NCBI RefSeq assembly: GCF_000003815.2
Contig: NC_049990.1
Coordinates: 1,598,098-1,662,097 of the forward strand
DNA length: 64,000 bases
Direction: 5' to 3'
Source of the DNA: Branchiostoma floridae
Lineage: Eukaryota > Chordata > Leptocardii > Amphioxiformes > Branchiostomatidae
Shown here in pieces: positions 30,994-41,000 of the stretch (its first letter is position 1; each line of letters starts with the position of its first letter). A program made the position numbers and the translations under genes. A model generated the notes under the pieces. The model was not told the origin of the DNA, made no database searches, and worked only from the letters and a program-made list of their open reading frames with translations.

Positions 30994-33900
30994 CTTTCAT
31001 AGCAAAATCTATAACAATCCATTAAAACGCTGTGAAAACGGATGAAATCACGACTTTTTACTTATGCTTAAAAATGTGGAACCCGGTTTTCCACATACGT
31101 ACGTTATTGTTGGCATCCGTCTGACTCTGAAGACAATGGTAGGCAGACGGGTTTTAAGGCGACCCGTCTGCCTGGCCTGCACTTGGTTTTTTTTTAAGGT
31201 GAATGAGGGGTGTGCACTCCCTTCTCCACCCTCTCGTCCACTGGCGCAGTAGTCCTATAGGGGCAACTGTATGCAACGTGTAAGAGGCCCCCAGCAGATG
31301 CAGGTTTGTTGTTTGGAGTTTCCGTCTCCTAGGAGGACTTCCGACCAAGGATGCAAGGGGTTCCTCCTACCCCTGACTCGTGTCATGGCGGGTGCGTCAT
31401 GCCCGAACATGCCCCTATGGCCTGTCACCACCACAAAGGCCTGTCACTGCCACTAGCAGCAGCTATGTACTCATTTACACTTGAGTTAGGTGAGGAAAGT
31501 CGTGTAAAGTGCCTTTCCCAAGGGCACAAGATCGGTGACACGGCAAGCGGATTTGAACCTGGGACCTCTCGGGCCTGAGACCAACGCGCTCCCGATCGTG
31601 CCACGCGGTCCCACAAATTACCACTCATGAAATCGTCATCGTGGTAAATTTTGTATGATGTATGTGACCGGGCCTGCGTTGGGTTCACTCGTACATATGA
31701 GGTCCGTATGGAATACTTTACCTCTACCAGGCTCCACAGGTCACTGGAAATTTAATAGAAATTGGACAATTATAGACAAATAACATGTCAGACGAGTTTG
31801 CTGGTCGCACACCATACTCCTCGGCTAACTGATTCCTATGGCATGTTATGTGTCTATATGTGTCCAATTTCTACTGTTTTGTCAATGAACTGTAGAGCCT
31901 GGTGGAGGCTAATAATTGACAACAGAACTCATACGGACGTAAATATATATACAAACATGTGGGAACCCATCCTTAGGTGTATTTTCATTTATGGATCTTA
32001 AGCATGGTCCCTTCAGTTAAAAATATAAGTCCGGTCTCACGTAACTTACAGCACAAATCAAACAGTAGACAAGACGTACATTACGTATTTGATGTGATAA
32101 AAATAATACAAGTAGTTACTAATAGCATTTAAGTAATAGCCTGCACTTATTCCAGACATCGATGAGTGCGCGTCCTCCCCCTGTGCTCATGGGACCTGCA
32201 TTGATGAAGTGGCGAGCTACACATGTAGCTGTGAGAACGGATGGACAGGACTCAACTGTGATCAAGGTCAGTATTTAATTTCTGGTATTCAAGAGATTTT
32301 TTTTTTCAAAACGAAATTGTCATTGTAATACATGTAGATGAAAAAAAGAAAGCAAACTCTTGTTGCATTAATTTATGTTATTCCTGTACTTCTACCAGAC
32401 ATCGATGAGTGCTTGTCCTTCCCATGTGTACACGGAACCTGCACGGACACCATAGGAAGTTACACCTGTAGCTGTGAGAACGGCTGGACAGGACTCAACT
32501 GTGACCAAAGTTAGTGTGTATTTGATGTTCATGACANNNNNNNNNNNNNNNNNNNNNNNNNNNNNNNNNNNNNNNNNNNNNNNNNNNNNNNNNNNNNNNN
32601 NNNNNNNNNNNNNNNNNNNNNNNNNNNNNNNNNNNNGTGGCGACCTACACATGTAGCTGTGAGAACGGATGGACTGGACAGGACTGTGATCAAGGTCAGT
32701 ACTGTCTTTCAGTGCTACGCTTAGTAGATTTATACCAACGGGTAAATAGCTGACGATTACATCATGGCGGTTAAACCGCTTGATCGGTACCTCAGTATAC
32801 GGAGACTATATCACATGGGTTATGAACCGTCTGACCGTCGATATTGCAGTCCGGTCTGTACCGTTGGTACTGTAAATGTTTTTAAGTTCGCGGGGATTAA
32901 ATTTTGCGGTAGCGGGAAAAGGGACTTTTCGCGGTGGATTTAAGTTCGCGGTAACACCATAGACTGCAATCTAATATCATAATAGAAAAATGTTCGCGGT
33001 GGTTTTAAATTCGCGGTGAAGTGGTCACCGCGAAAACCGCGAACATTAATCCACCGCAAACATTTCTGCATTTACAGTATTCAGGAATCGGGCGCTGGCG
33101 GACACAGATTTTCGAGCATTGGTGGCCTCATAAGAACTATTACTTGAAACATGGAGCGTGGCTTGAACAACTTTTAAGTAAGATTTGTAAAGGATATATT
33201 TCCTCGAATAACTGACACTTTGTTCATAATCCAGACATTGACGAGTGCGCGAGCAGCCCTTGTTTGCTAGGGGGGACCTGCCTGGATCACTTGAACGGCT
33301 ACAGCTGCGTCTGTCCGAAAGATACCACCGGAAAACACTGTGAGACCGGTATGTGAAACTGGTGCTACTCTTTTGTCAAGTACGAGATATAAACGTACGG
33401 TCGTTCGTAGAAAGTCCTTAATGCAACATAGGGGAAGCGTCGCCTCAACAGTGTACAGTAGGGATGATAATTGATATTCTTCATGTGACATCAGTTATCT
33501 CTTCCGAGCAGCATACTTTTAAGTATAGTAGTTTATAGTAGTTTAGGCAACAGCTTTAGGAATCCAAAATTTGCAAATTTTTTCTCGGACTATTTATAAA
33601 CTCCGCATTCACTTCATTTCCGAGAATAATTTCATCATGTTGGTAGCTGGTAGGATATATGAGTTTTCTTTTACACAACCAGTTAATTTCACCTTAGGTG
33701 ACGTTTCGATATCTGTCAGGTATCATCTTCAAAGCTTCTAAATGGAGTTCTGTGTCTTACCCTATATGTAGCCGATGTAGGTGGCGCTTTTGCGGCGAGA
33801 ACACAATCCCAGCAATGTTTGCAAAGGTGTGATTAATTGGCCGTGTAAACGTAAACTCCGTATTGACTTCAATTAGACAAATCATATTGTGCTGGTCTTT

Positions 33901-36388
33901 TATTTTCTCTACTATGGATATGGACTGATATAGTTTACGTACCATTTGTGTGCTGCAGTATCTTTTGCCGGGGAATGCTACCAGTTCTCCACCTCGGCTG
34001 TCACCCACCGAGACGCGGCCCTGGCCTGCAGTACCAATGACGGTCACCTGGCGGATGTGAGAAACGAGCAGCAGGAATTTTTCCTAGCCAACACCATCGC
34101 AGCCACCACCAGGGTGTCCAGCTGGCTGGCCATGAAAACTGCGCCGTTACCTATGCTCTACAGTGATGGGTCTCCTTTTTCAGGTACATACATAAATTCA
34201 TGACTACTGTTAGCCTAATGCTCTGGATATTATGAACAATTCCGAGGAGGTTTAAAAAGTACTATGCCCATTTAAGGTCAGCTTGGTAATGACAATCACA
34301 AACTGACAATTCAAAACAATTATTAAGGATAATCTACGTATACATTGTCTTATTTTTTTACTGTAGCTCAAACAGAGCCTCAAATTTTGTGCTTATTACC
34401 GCGTTTCATTTCATTTTCTAATTTCCAAATAGGTGCCCTGCACTGGTCAGCAGGCGAATTTTCCTCCCCGCTGGACCTGTGTGTTCTCCTGGACAGCTCC
34501 GACAGTTACAGAGCAAAGGCAACTTTCTGCACGGAGCAGCAAAACTACGTCTGCCAGGATGGTAGTCAACGATGCCTCTTTTTTTATCCATTTAGCATTT
34601 GTCTCATACATAAGTCAACATCAAACTAAAAATAAGTTGCTTGATTATATTTTGTTTTTGTTTTTGTTTTTTATTTGTAGCTCTGAAACCGTGTGAGCCA
34701 AACTTGTGTCAGAACGGCGGAAACTGCACCTCCTGTTTCGGCGGCTCCACCACCTTCTGTGACTGTCTGGAGGGGTACGGAGGAACGCTGTGTGAAATCA
34801 GTAAGTATGAATGAATGAATGAATGAATGAATGTATGAATGAATGAATGAATGAATGAATGAATTAATTAATTAATTAATTAATTAATTAATGAACGAAT
34901 AGTGATATAAGTAAGTCTCTTACAACTGATTAGTCTATCCAACCTGATCCAACAATGACAACTTTATTCCTGTATATTTCCACAGACATTGACGAGTGCG
35001 CCTCCGGCCCGTGCCAAAATGGCGGGAGTTGCTATGACGACATCAACTCCTACACCTGCCAATGCCCAATCGGTTACCAAGGAGACCACTGCGAGTCAGG
35101 TTGGTGTGATAGGGAAATAGGATCATTATTGTAACACGGCCTCAAAACCGTTTACATGACAGGCGTTTCGGTAACTTCTCAGCAACAATCCTCGTAGTAT
35201 GGATGGGTTCTATGGATGACTGCAGTAGACTCGGTCACATTTGACACGGCATGGTAACCTGGTGAAAAAAGTATAGACGAGACTGACGTTTCTGGAGACG
35301 ATGGTGTCACCTCTCAGAGGATGAACTGAACTGAACTGACGTTTGTGTGGTGCTTGACAGTTTGTAGCTAATGTATTCGGAAATAGTTTCGATAGCTGGG
35401 TACGTCACTCAACAAAGAGACTCTTTTTGCAGAATCGCTACTTTATATCTTTCGACGTTTTGGTGCATCATGACCGTCCGCCACCTTCCACAGGACAATT
35501 ATGACTGGTACATCTTTTACTGCAGCGATAGGTGTCGCTGCATATAACTGCAGATGAGGCTGCAAAACTTTTTACCTCAGATATGCTGGCATCGTTTGTT
35601 TTTACCATGCGGTCCCAAACATAAAGGAGTGCAATGTAGGTGACAGGTGACAGACGGTCACTGAAACGTCGGTCGAAATGAAGCAGTGATTCTGTAGAAA
35701 GAGTTTCTTTATTATGTAGCTAATACAGCTTTCTATCATATTCGAACTGTGACAACACAATAGTCCCTAACGTTTCCTTTTTCTTATTTTCTTTGTCTTT
35801 TTTTTTATTTAGACACGGACTGGTGTTCCAACATCCAGTGCCCGCATGGTTTCATCTGCCAGGACTTCACGTTCTACTTCCAATGCGTCCGTGAGTAGAG
35901 TTTATAGCATTGTCATTGATGCACATTGTAGGGAAAATATCTTTAGATGAACAAAGCATAGATTCAAGACTTACATGTATCGCCTGATGTAGCATATCTT
36001 TTATTATCTTTCACTGCAAACGTGACACACCAGTTGTCCTTATAGCCAGTTTTAACTACAAAACATTTGAAAAACATTTTCACAAAGGATATAAGAATAA
36101 TTCTTTCATAAATGATTACTAAAATAGCAGGACTCCATATAACTGACCATTTTAATTTTTGGAAAGCATTGGTGCATTCTAGGCAACTTACTACACAAAA
36201 AGAACCGTTCAATTTATCATGTTTTAGTAGAATAAAATCTTACAAGTTCCCCTCGTGACCACTGTGTGCATCTAGACCCATCATCCACCACCCGGGGGCT
36301 GCCGTACCAGTGCAGCAGCGCCTCCTGTCCGGATGGCTTGAACTGCACCCCTTTGGGCGTGGCAGCCTTCTCATGCAGGCCTGAGTGA
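21829..36388 (+). CDS. Gene B: secreted protein with two WSFWK modules, EGF repeats and a C-type lectin domain
   Basis: Exons: signal peptide 21829-21886 ([19 protein letters not shown]); WSFWK module 28208-28600; EGF 29133-29240; second WSFWK module 29991-30383; EGF 32156-32266, 32399-32509, partial 32637-32694 (5' part in a gap), 33235-33348; lectin halves 33959-34183 and 34433-34561; Cys-rich EGF-like 34681-34800; EGF 34986-35099; Cys-rich 35813-35890; last exon 36276-36388. All internal junctions are phase 1. The first intron (6.3 kb) contains a Penelope-like element, so the link between signal exon and first module is inferred from gene C, where they are adjacent; two separate genes remain possible. 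Likely a secreted multidomain recognition protein. Paralogue of C and A; the extra WSFWK-EGF pair is an internal exon duplication. Confidence 0.75.
23745..23875. mobile_element. Diverged solo end of the CCCGGCCGGG MITE family
   Basis: CTACGTCACATTTCCAACC followed by AGGGCCAGGCCAGGCAGC and AACGAAAGGGGAAAGACACC match the left arm of 3888-4090. It lies in the first intron of gene B. Confidence 0.5.
24172..24482 (+). mobile_element. tRNA-derived SINE inserted in the Penelope-like terminal repeat
   Basis: A 311-bp insert flanked by TAATAAGATAC on both sides (24161-24171 and 24483-24493), an 11-bp target duplication. The head is tRNA-like: box A TGGCCTAGTGGGTAGAG and box B GAGTTCGATCC. The tail ends AAGGGTTTAACTTTAACTTA. 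The intact right-hand terminal repeat at 27300-27320 shows the empty site. Confidence 0.9.
24537..24578 (-). ncRNA. Hammerhead-ribozyme-like motif, left terminal repeat
   Basis: On the minus strand: stem I strand GTCA, box CTGACGA, one A, stem II GGATAG-TGGATT-CTATCC (six pairs), GAAAC, GTC, then TGAC, which pairs back with GTCA. Stem III is only ACGT with no loop, the minimal form known from Penelope-like elements, which is thought to need a dimer. The unpaired A before stem II is non-canonical. Confidence 0.6.
24789..25652 (-). CDS. GIY-YIG endonuclease part of the Penelope-like element
   Basis: 287-residue frame. The N-terminal part ([30 protein letters not shown]) is the end of the RT domain; [20 protein letters not shown] starts the GIY-YIG domain (Cys-containing CxEPNC linker, TYIGET as the YIG half), with H and E residues in HLEHSQGH and [17 protein letters not shown]. 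The end is read into the terminal repeat. A poly(G) run at 24837-24854 encodes the odd PPPPPP near the C-terminus. Confidence 0.8.
   Translation of the reverse strand: MLPFLDTKTIIEKDGSLQFEVYREPTHTYQYLAFDSHHPLEHKLAVIKTLYHRTDSIVSSDKAKTEEHKHLRSALNKCGYQNWTFNKALKPSDHSKKTAKCKPLTDRKKANITIPYVQGVSEKLRRIFQNFNIATNFKPHSTLRHKLVHPKDKPQKGTKANVIYRLKCEEPNCNNTYIGETSRPLKARYQEHCKPKANGYSSAIFNHLEHSQGHSFNLQSTEILDHEARWFERGVREAIYERISNPPLNRKGGLRMELSGPWDIALAPPPPPPTKLLAPVTRTTGAN
26100..27322 (-). CDS. N-terminal and RT-fingers part of the Penelope-like element (two frames)
   Basis: 27322-26519 is a basic, coiled-coil-like N-terminal region ([20 protein letters not shown]). The next frame, 26540-26100, starts with [20 protein letters not shown], the conserved start of Penelope RT. 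The two frames overlap by about 20 bp and are out of register, so a frameshift separates them. Confidence 0.7.
27361..27402 (-). ncRNA. Hammerhead-ribozyme-like motif, right terminal repeat
   Basis: Same as 24537-24578 except for one change in the stem II loop (CGGATT instead of TGGATT). All core bases and the six-pair stem II are retained, so the two direct repeats each carry one motif. Confidence 0.6.
27627..27726. other. Assembly gap, 100 N
   Basis: Run of N inside the Penelope-like repeat block; probably an assembly failure caused by inverted and direct copies. Confidence 1.
27727..27873 (+). mobile_element. Inverted extra copy of the Penelope-like terminal repeat
   Basis: Matches the terminal repeat in the opposite orientation, from AGTTAGAGTATAAAAGACC to ACTATTTTTGGCG. 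Inverted partial terminal repeats are a known insertion signature of Penelope-like elements; whether it belongs to the same insertion is hidden by the gap. Confidence 0.75.
27788..27829 (+). ncRNA. Hammerhead-ribozyme-like motif, inverted repeat copy
   Basis: GTCA, CTGACGA, stem II AGATAG-TGGATT-CTATCC (one A/C mismatch at the base), GAAAC, GTC, TGAC. The basal stem II change makes activity less likely than in the two minus-strand copies. Confidence 0.5.
27880..28065. repeat. CATT/CATC low-complexity tract
   Basis: Imperfect (CATT)n and (CATC)n. It creates open frames rich in Ser, Ile, His and Pro in three phases, which are not genes. Confidence 0.9.
28208..28600 (+). CDS. Gene B exon: WSFWK module 1
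   Basis: A phase 1-1 exon of 131 codons. Landmarks: [31 protein letters not shown], then [38 protein letters not shown]. Eight cysteines are shared with the copies at 29991 and 38456. I do not recognise a named domain. The acceptor is taken as CTAAG at 28203-28207, giving the same 393-nt length as module 2; AACAG seven bases on is an alternative. Confidence 0.8.
29991..30383 (+). CDS. Gene B exon: WSFWK module 2
   Basis: 393 nt, phase 1-1. Starts [20 protein letters not shown] and ends NMYALCAG. Same eight cysteines as module 1 plus one extra (FVCRPDW). With the preceding EGF exon it represents a duplicated module pair absent from gene C. Confidence 0.85.
30926..30992. repeat. (TA)n microsatellite
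   Basis: About 33 TA units in the intron between WSFWK module 2 and the next EGF exon. Open frames over it are artefacts. Confidence 0.95.
31300..31615 (-). mobile_element. tRNA-derived SINE (CACTTTACACG family)
   Basis: On the minus strand: GGGACCGCGTGGCACGATCG, then box B-like CAGGTTCAAATCC, then TTGTGCCCTTGGGAAAGGCA and CTTTACACGA. The body motif is shared with the elements at 54830-54985 and 59925-60015. Boundaries on the body side are approximate. Confidence 0.7.
32537..32636. other. Assembly gap, 100 N, removing the 5' part of an EGF exon of gene B
   Basis: The sequence after the gap begins mid-EGF ([17 protein letters not shown]), so at least one exon border is missing; further EGF exons could be hidden. 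Confidence 1.
32868..33079. mobile_element. MITE with CTGTAAATG ends and TA flanks
   Basis: Ends are TACTGTAAATG and CATTTACAGTA; the interior is filled with AAGTTCGCGG and CCGCGAAC words that pair with each other. TA at both ends would be a Tc1/mariner-type target duplication. 212 bp, no coding capacity, in an intron of gene B. Confidence 0.8.
33959..34561 (+). CDS. Gene B C-type lectin domain (two exons)
   Basis: Exons 33959-34183 (75 codons) and 34433-34561 (43 codons). Landmarks: [20 protein letters not shown] (first CTLD strand and helix), [17 protein letters not shown] (helix 2), WLAMKT in place of the usual WIG, then [33 protein letters not shown]. The cysteine framework is present, but the sugar/Ca2+ motifs are not: no EPN/QPD after GE, and no WND before the third cysteine. 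Ligand binding is therefore unlikely to be canonical. Confidence 0.85.
34806..34895. repeat. (TGAA)n / (TTAA)n microsatellite
   Basis: About 15 TGAA units followed by AATT-rich units, immediately after the donor site of the Cys-rich EGF-like exon. Confidence 0.95.
35410..35716. mobile_element. Inverted-repeat element (MITE-like) in an intron of gene B
   Basis: Left arm AACAAAGAGACTCTTTTTGC, AGAATCGCTACTT, TTCGACGTTTTGGTG; the right arm on the other strand has AATAAAGAAACTCTTTCTAC, AGAATCACTGCTTC, CGACGTTTCAGTG. About 307 bp, no protein. Confidence 0.7.
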
Positions 36389-36537
36389 CGTCACAACCAG
36401 GGCTCCGACTTGACAACGACCAGCCAATGGCTGACTTCATGCGTGCCTTGAAAATGCTTTTTGTGTGTGATTTAGAGTCTAACTTTAGAGTCTAACGAGA
36501 GATAGAAGCACCACATAGAGATGGAAGACGTTAGATC

Positions 36538-36543
36538 AATAAA
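36538..36543 (+). terminator. Poly(A) signal of gene B
   Basis: AATAAA 150 bp after the TGA, in AGATCAATAAAGCACC, the same context as gene C. Confidence 0.85.
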
Positions 36544-37687
36544 GCACCTGGAGCAAAAATTATGTTCATAGTTTCTGTCCTTTTTTACCAATGCCTTGAA
36601 ATCACGAGACAGAACATATCTTTTAGATATGAATAAATATCCAAGTATAAATTCCGGGGAGTATGTAACGTTATTTACCCGTAAGCCACTATGTAGCTCT
36701 ATAACATGCACCCGGTGTACCTTTTTCTTCGTAGCAAGAATATTAATAGTTACCAGAAGAAAACCGGTTGCCCTTTACCAAAGACTCAATATGGAATGGC
36801 ATATCTTGATAGGCATGGTGAGTGGCGACCTCTCGCGGAAGGCTTTGGAAGTGCATCGGATATTCAGCAAGTTTGCCACTTGGGCACTGGGCACTGTTCT
36901 TTACACATTAACTACCGATCACTAAAGCACCATCTCTTCTCCCGAAGGTAGATTTTGTCAATTTCATTGCTGCATATAATGGTGAAAGTATCTTCAAATG
37001 ATCAAAGAACAGAATCAAGACCTACATTTACTAATAAGCTGCATATCTCTCCATAGCCTACATAAAGAAGAAGAGGCGAAAACATTGCAGGAATCATACA
37101 GTACGGTATTATTTATCACAATTTTGGAGTCTAATGCTAAAAGCATGATGTAAAGAAAGGATATATCTTCCATTCCATTCCATAGCTCCGGTAGGAGGCT
37201 TTGGCTGTTCATCGGAATGGCACTTTGAGAGTTTGCTCGAGAATAACGTCACACCTTGTGTTAGCCTGTTTACTTTAACGAGTTTGCTCGATTATACCCC
37301 TTGTGTCAGCCTGTATGATTGCCCTTTGGCCTCACACAACAGCTTTATAGACTTGTAATACTGCACCGGACAACCTGTCAGGCCTCACGTTTGCACATAT
37401 TTACGCAAGCGTTGTTTAGAGCTATTAACTCCTACTGTATTTGATGATACCGATTTCCACTTTACCTTCATCATACATTTTATAGTTATAGCTATTCAAA
37501 ACCAAAATTCTAGGTTGTCAACTGTGGCACTTGTAACCATGACTAGTCGACTGTTTCTTGTAGCAACGCTTTATTCTACGGAGTTTCAACCAAGTGGGTG
37601 CCCCCATATACACTGTTTCTGCACAGCTTCGATCTAACACAACCGGTGTACAAAGGTTTGTTCTTTGAAATTCGTTTTTTTTTTTCG
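36544..37687. other. Gene B to gene C intergenic region
   Basis: Contains the dispersed repeat at 36780-36900. Much of it (36590-36960 and 37560-37730) is clearly similar to the region after gene C (43150-43510 and 43620-43770), showing that the duplication unit included the 3' flank. No gene. Confidence 0.6.
36780..36900. repeat. Dispersed repeat, copy 2
   Basis: GACTCAATATGGAATGGC, GACCTCTCGCGGAAGGCTTT, GGAAGTGCATCGGATATTC. Near-identical to the copy at 43335-43455, as expected from the gene B/C duplication. Confidence 0.8.
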
Positions 37688-37693
37688 TATAAA
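37688..37693 (+). promoter_or_regulatory. Conserved upstream TATAAA block (with AATAAAC block at 37960)
   Basis: GTATAAAGGCCATYTGCACC occurs here and at 43742 ahead of gene D. A second, nearer block, CACGGAATAAACTGCTGTAA (37955-37974), 62 bp before the ATG of gene C, aligns with the TATAAA copy before gene D at 45926. Which of the two drives transcription is not decided by sequence. Confidence 0.4.
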
Positions 37694-38021
37694 GGCCATC
37701 TGCACCATATCACAACCACAATGGCAACAGCCCAATAGCACCCTTGAGGTACTGGAGTGTTCTCCACTCATCCCTTCATCCAACCTATTACTGTCAAGGT
37801 CCCATAGGTACGACAAGTAAGCTGAGGCATTTTTCATTAAAACTCGGCATTCCGCGTGCACCTCGACGTTGTCAAGTCGGCAATGTTGATTTGGTGCCTG
37901 CCAACAGCGCCCTACAACAATATGCTGCCCGTTGCTCAGAGGTACGGGCAACAGCACGGAATAAACTGCTGTAAACAGAACACGGTTCAGACATTCGAGA
38001 CTGAGACAACGGACATTAAAG

Positions 38022-41000
38022 ATGTGGAAGTTTCTGCTCCTGGTCGCGGCTGTAGGCACCCTGCCTACTGCTTCAAGCGGTGAGTACATGTACCGATATT
38101 CACGTATGAATTTGAGGAGTATATAGTATGTACGTAAAAGATAATTTTACAAATCTAAAGATACCAGGCTGACAAGCTTAAAACGCGAACCGTTTTCATA
38201 AAGGAGTATTAAAGAGCACAGTTGACTCGTTGAACGGTTCTATTGTTCTGCTTCAAATTCAAATGATCATCGACAGATATCACGTGACCTTACGTAACAG
38301 TGACGTCAGCAATTGGTAACAATTTTAGGAGGTGGTACGTGATAGGCTCTGTTGTGTGATGGCCATCGTGCCCTGCCTTACGTCGTTAGGTGCTTTTGTA
38401 ACCACCATTTAGGAAACTACTATCAGATTAAAACAAGATGTCTCGATGTTTTTAGGCGAACGGGTGTACCTGATCACGGTTGACAATTGGTCCTTCTGGA
38501 AGATCCGTGCGACAGGCCCGATGACAGATGCCAACGTGAAAGTCACGTGTGAAGCGGCTGGGATGAGGTATCCGTGCTATTTCTCAGGCACCGATGGGTG
38601 TTCCACCAACCACTGGGCCTCAGACTGCATCACGTTTCACCATGATGCCACTTGTGCAACGCTCCTGGTTCTCTCCAGTGAACTGTGTGGAAACGCTAAC
38701 GGGTACGGCGAACATTGCCAGCCGCTTGATGACACCTTTGTGTACGCCCCTGACTGGTGGAGTGATGGCAGCGCTGTCGGAGTGGACTGTGACACTCACA
38801 CCCACAGCCTGTACGGAGCGGACTACAACAACATGTACGCGCTGTGTGCAGGTGAGCCTGGAGCCTCGATGTCGTTGTACAAGACAACTCCTTCTTTTTC
38901 CCATTTCCGACTAAGGCAGAATACGCAAGAAATTCAAATGTAATAAATGTTGTAAAAAAAGCAATCATCTGGAAAAGGGCAATTGATAAGGAATTGGCAG
39001 AGAAGGAAGGGTTAAACATTTATAATCCGTGGACAGCACTAAATGTCCGTTTTGGTCTTTATCTTGTGCCTCGTTTCGATCTTGATACCAATGAGCACCC
39101 CCCAAGGGTAGAAGTACTGACCAACGTGATGTACAAATCTGGTTTTACAGTTGCTACATGTAGGNNNNNNNNNNNNNNNNNNNNNNNNNNNNNNNNNNNN
39201 NNNNNNNNNNNNNNNNNNNNNNNNNNNNNNNNNNNNNNNNNNNNNNNNNNNNNNNNNNNNNNNNAGAACGGCTGGACAGGACACGACTGTGATCAAGGTC
39301 GGTATGCGATTGCTGCATTATCATAAATATCAACCTATTAGTGATTTTTATAAGATGCTTCCGTTTTAAACCGCAATTAAGGTTGAATTTGATACAAGGG
39401 CGAACAGATGATTGCTGTAAAACTCAGCAAAAAATACCTTGCACTTATCTCAGACATCGATGAGTGTGCGTCCTTCCCATGTTTACACGGTACCTGCACT
39501 GATGGAGTGGGGAGTTACACCTGTAGCTGTGAGAACGGCTGGACAGGACAGGACTGTGATCAGGGTCATTGTTTTATTAAAATGAATTTGCCCTGTTTCA
39601 TTACTGACATCTAAGAGAATATATCTTTATTTCCAACCGACATTTCGTTGTATTAGATGCAAAAAAAGAGAAAAATTTGTTAGATTAATTTGCGTTATTC
39701 ATGTATTTTTTCAGACATCGATGAGTGTGCGTCCTCCCCATGCACACACGGCACCTGTACGGACGCTTTGGGGAGCTACACCTGTAGCTGTGAGAACGGC
39801 TGGACAGGACAGTACTGTGATCAAAGTTAGTATTAGACTTGAAGCTATATCCTTAGGTATAAACGTATAAACGAAAAACGCTTGCTGTATATGACTGTGT
39901 AATGGCTATACAATTTTTCAGACATCGATGACTGCGCGTCCTCCCCATGCACACACGGCACCTGTACAGACGGAGTGGGGAGCTACACGTGTAGCTGTGA
40001 AAACGGCTGGACAGGACTCAACTGTGATCAGGGTCAGTACTTTTATTTCAAAACAATTGTCAGTACTGTTCATTTGAATAAACTGATTTACACCAAAGTA
40101 TGGACAAGGTTTCGTACACAGGATTAGCGGATTTATGAAAAGTATAAAGTTGCCGATTCTGGTATTTTTTTCTCAAAGTCTTTTTCGTGTTTCAGACATA
40201 GACGAGTGCGCGAGCAGCCCTTGCAGGTCGGGAGGGACCTGCCTGGATCACGTGAGCGGCTACAGCTGTGTCTGTCCTAAAGGTACTGCCGGGAAGAACT
40301 GTGAAACTGGTATGTGAAACTGATACCACTCTTTTGTAAAGTACGAGACAAAAACGCACTGTCGTTCGTAGAAAGTCCTTAATGCAACACAGGGGAGGCG
40401 TCGCCTCAACAGTATACAGTAGGATCATAATTGATATTCTTCATGCGACATTATTTATCTCTTCCCAGCAGCATACTTAAGTAGTTTAAGCAACAGCTTT
40501 AGGAATCCAAAATTTGCAAATTTTTTCTCGGACTATTTATAAACTCCACATTCACTTCATTTCCGAGAATAATTTCATCATGTTGATAGCCGGTAGGATA
40601 TATGAGTTTTCTTTTACACAACCAGTTAATTTCACCTTAGGTGACGTTTCGATATCTGTCAGGTATCATCTTCAAAGCTTCGAAATGGAGTTCTGCTTCT
40701 CACCGCTATATGTAGCCGATGTAGGTGGCACTTTCGCGGCGAGAGCACAATCCTAGCAATGTTTTGAATGTAAACTCCTCATTAACTTCAATTTGACAAA
40801 TCATATCGTGCTAGTCTTTTGTTTTCTCTACTATGGAGATTGACTGATATAGTTCACTTACTATTTGTGTGTTCCAGTATCTTTTACCGGGGAATGCTAC
40901 CAGTTCTCTACTTCAGCTGCCACCCACCGAGACGCGGCCCAAGCCTGCAGTACCAATGACGGCCACATGGCGGACGTGAGAAGCGAGCAGCAGGAACTGT

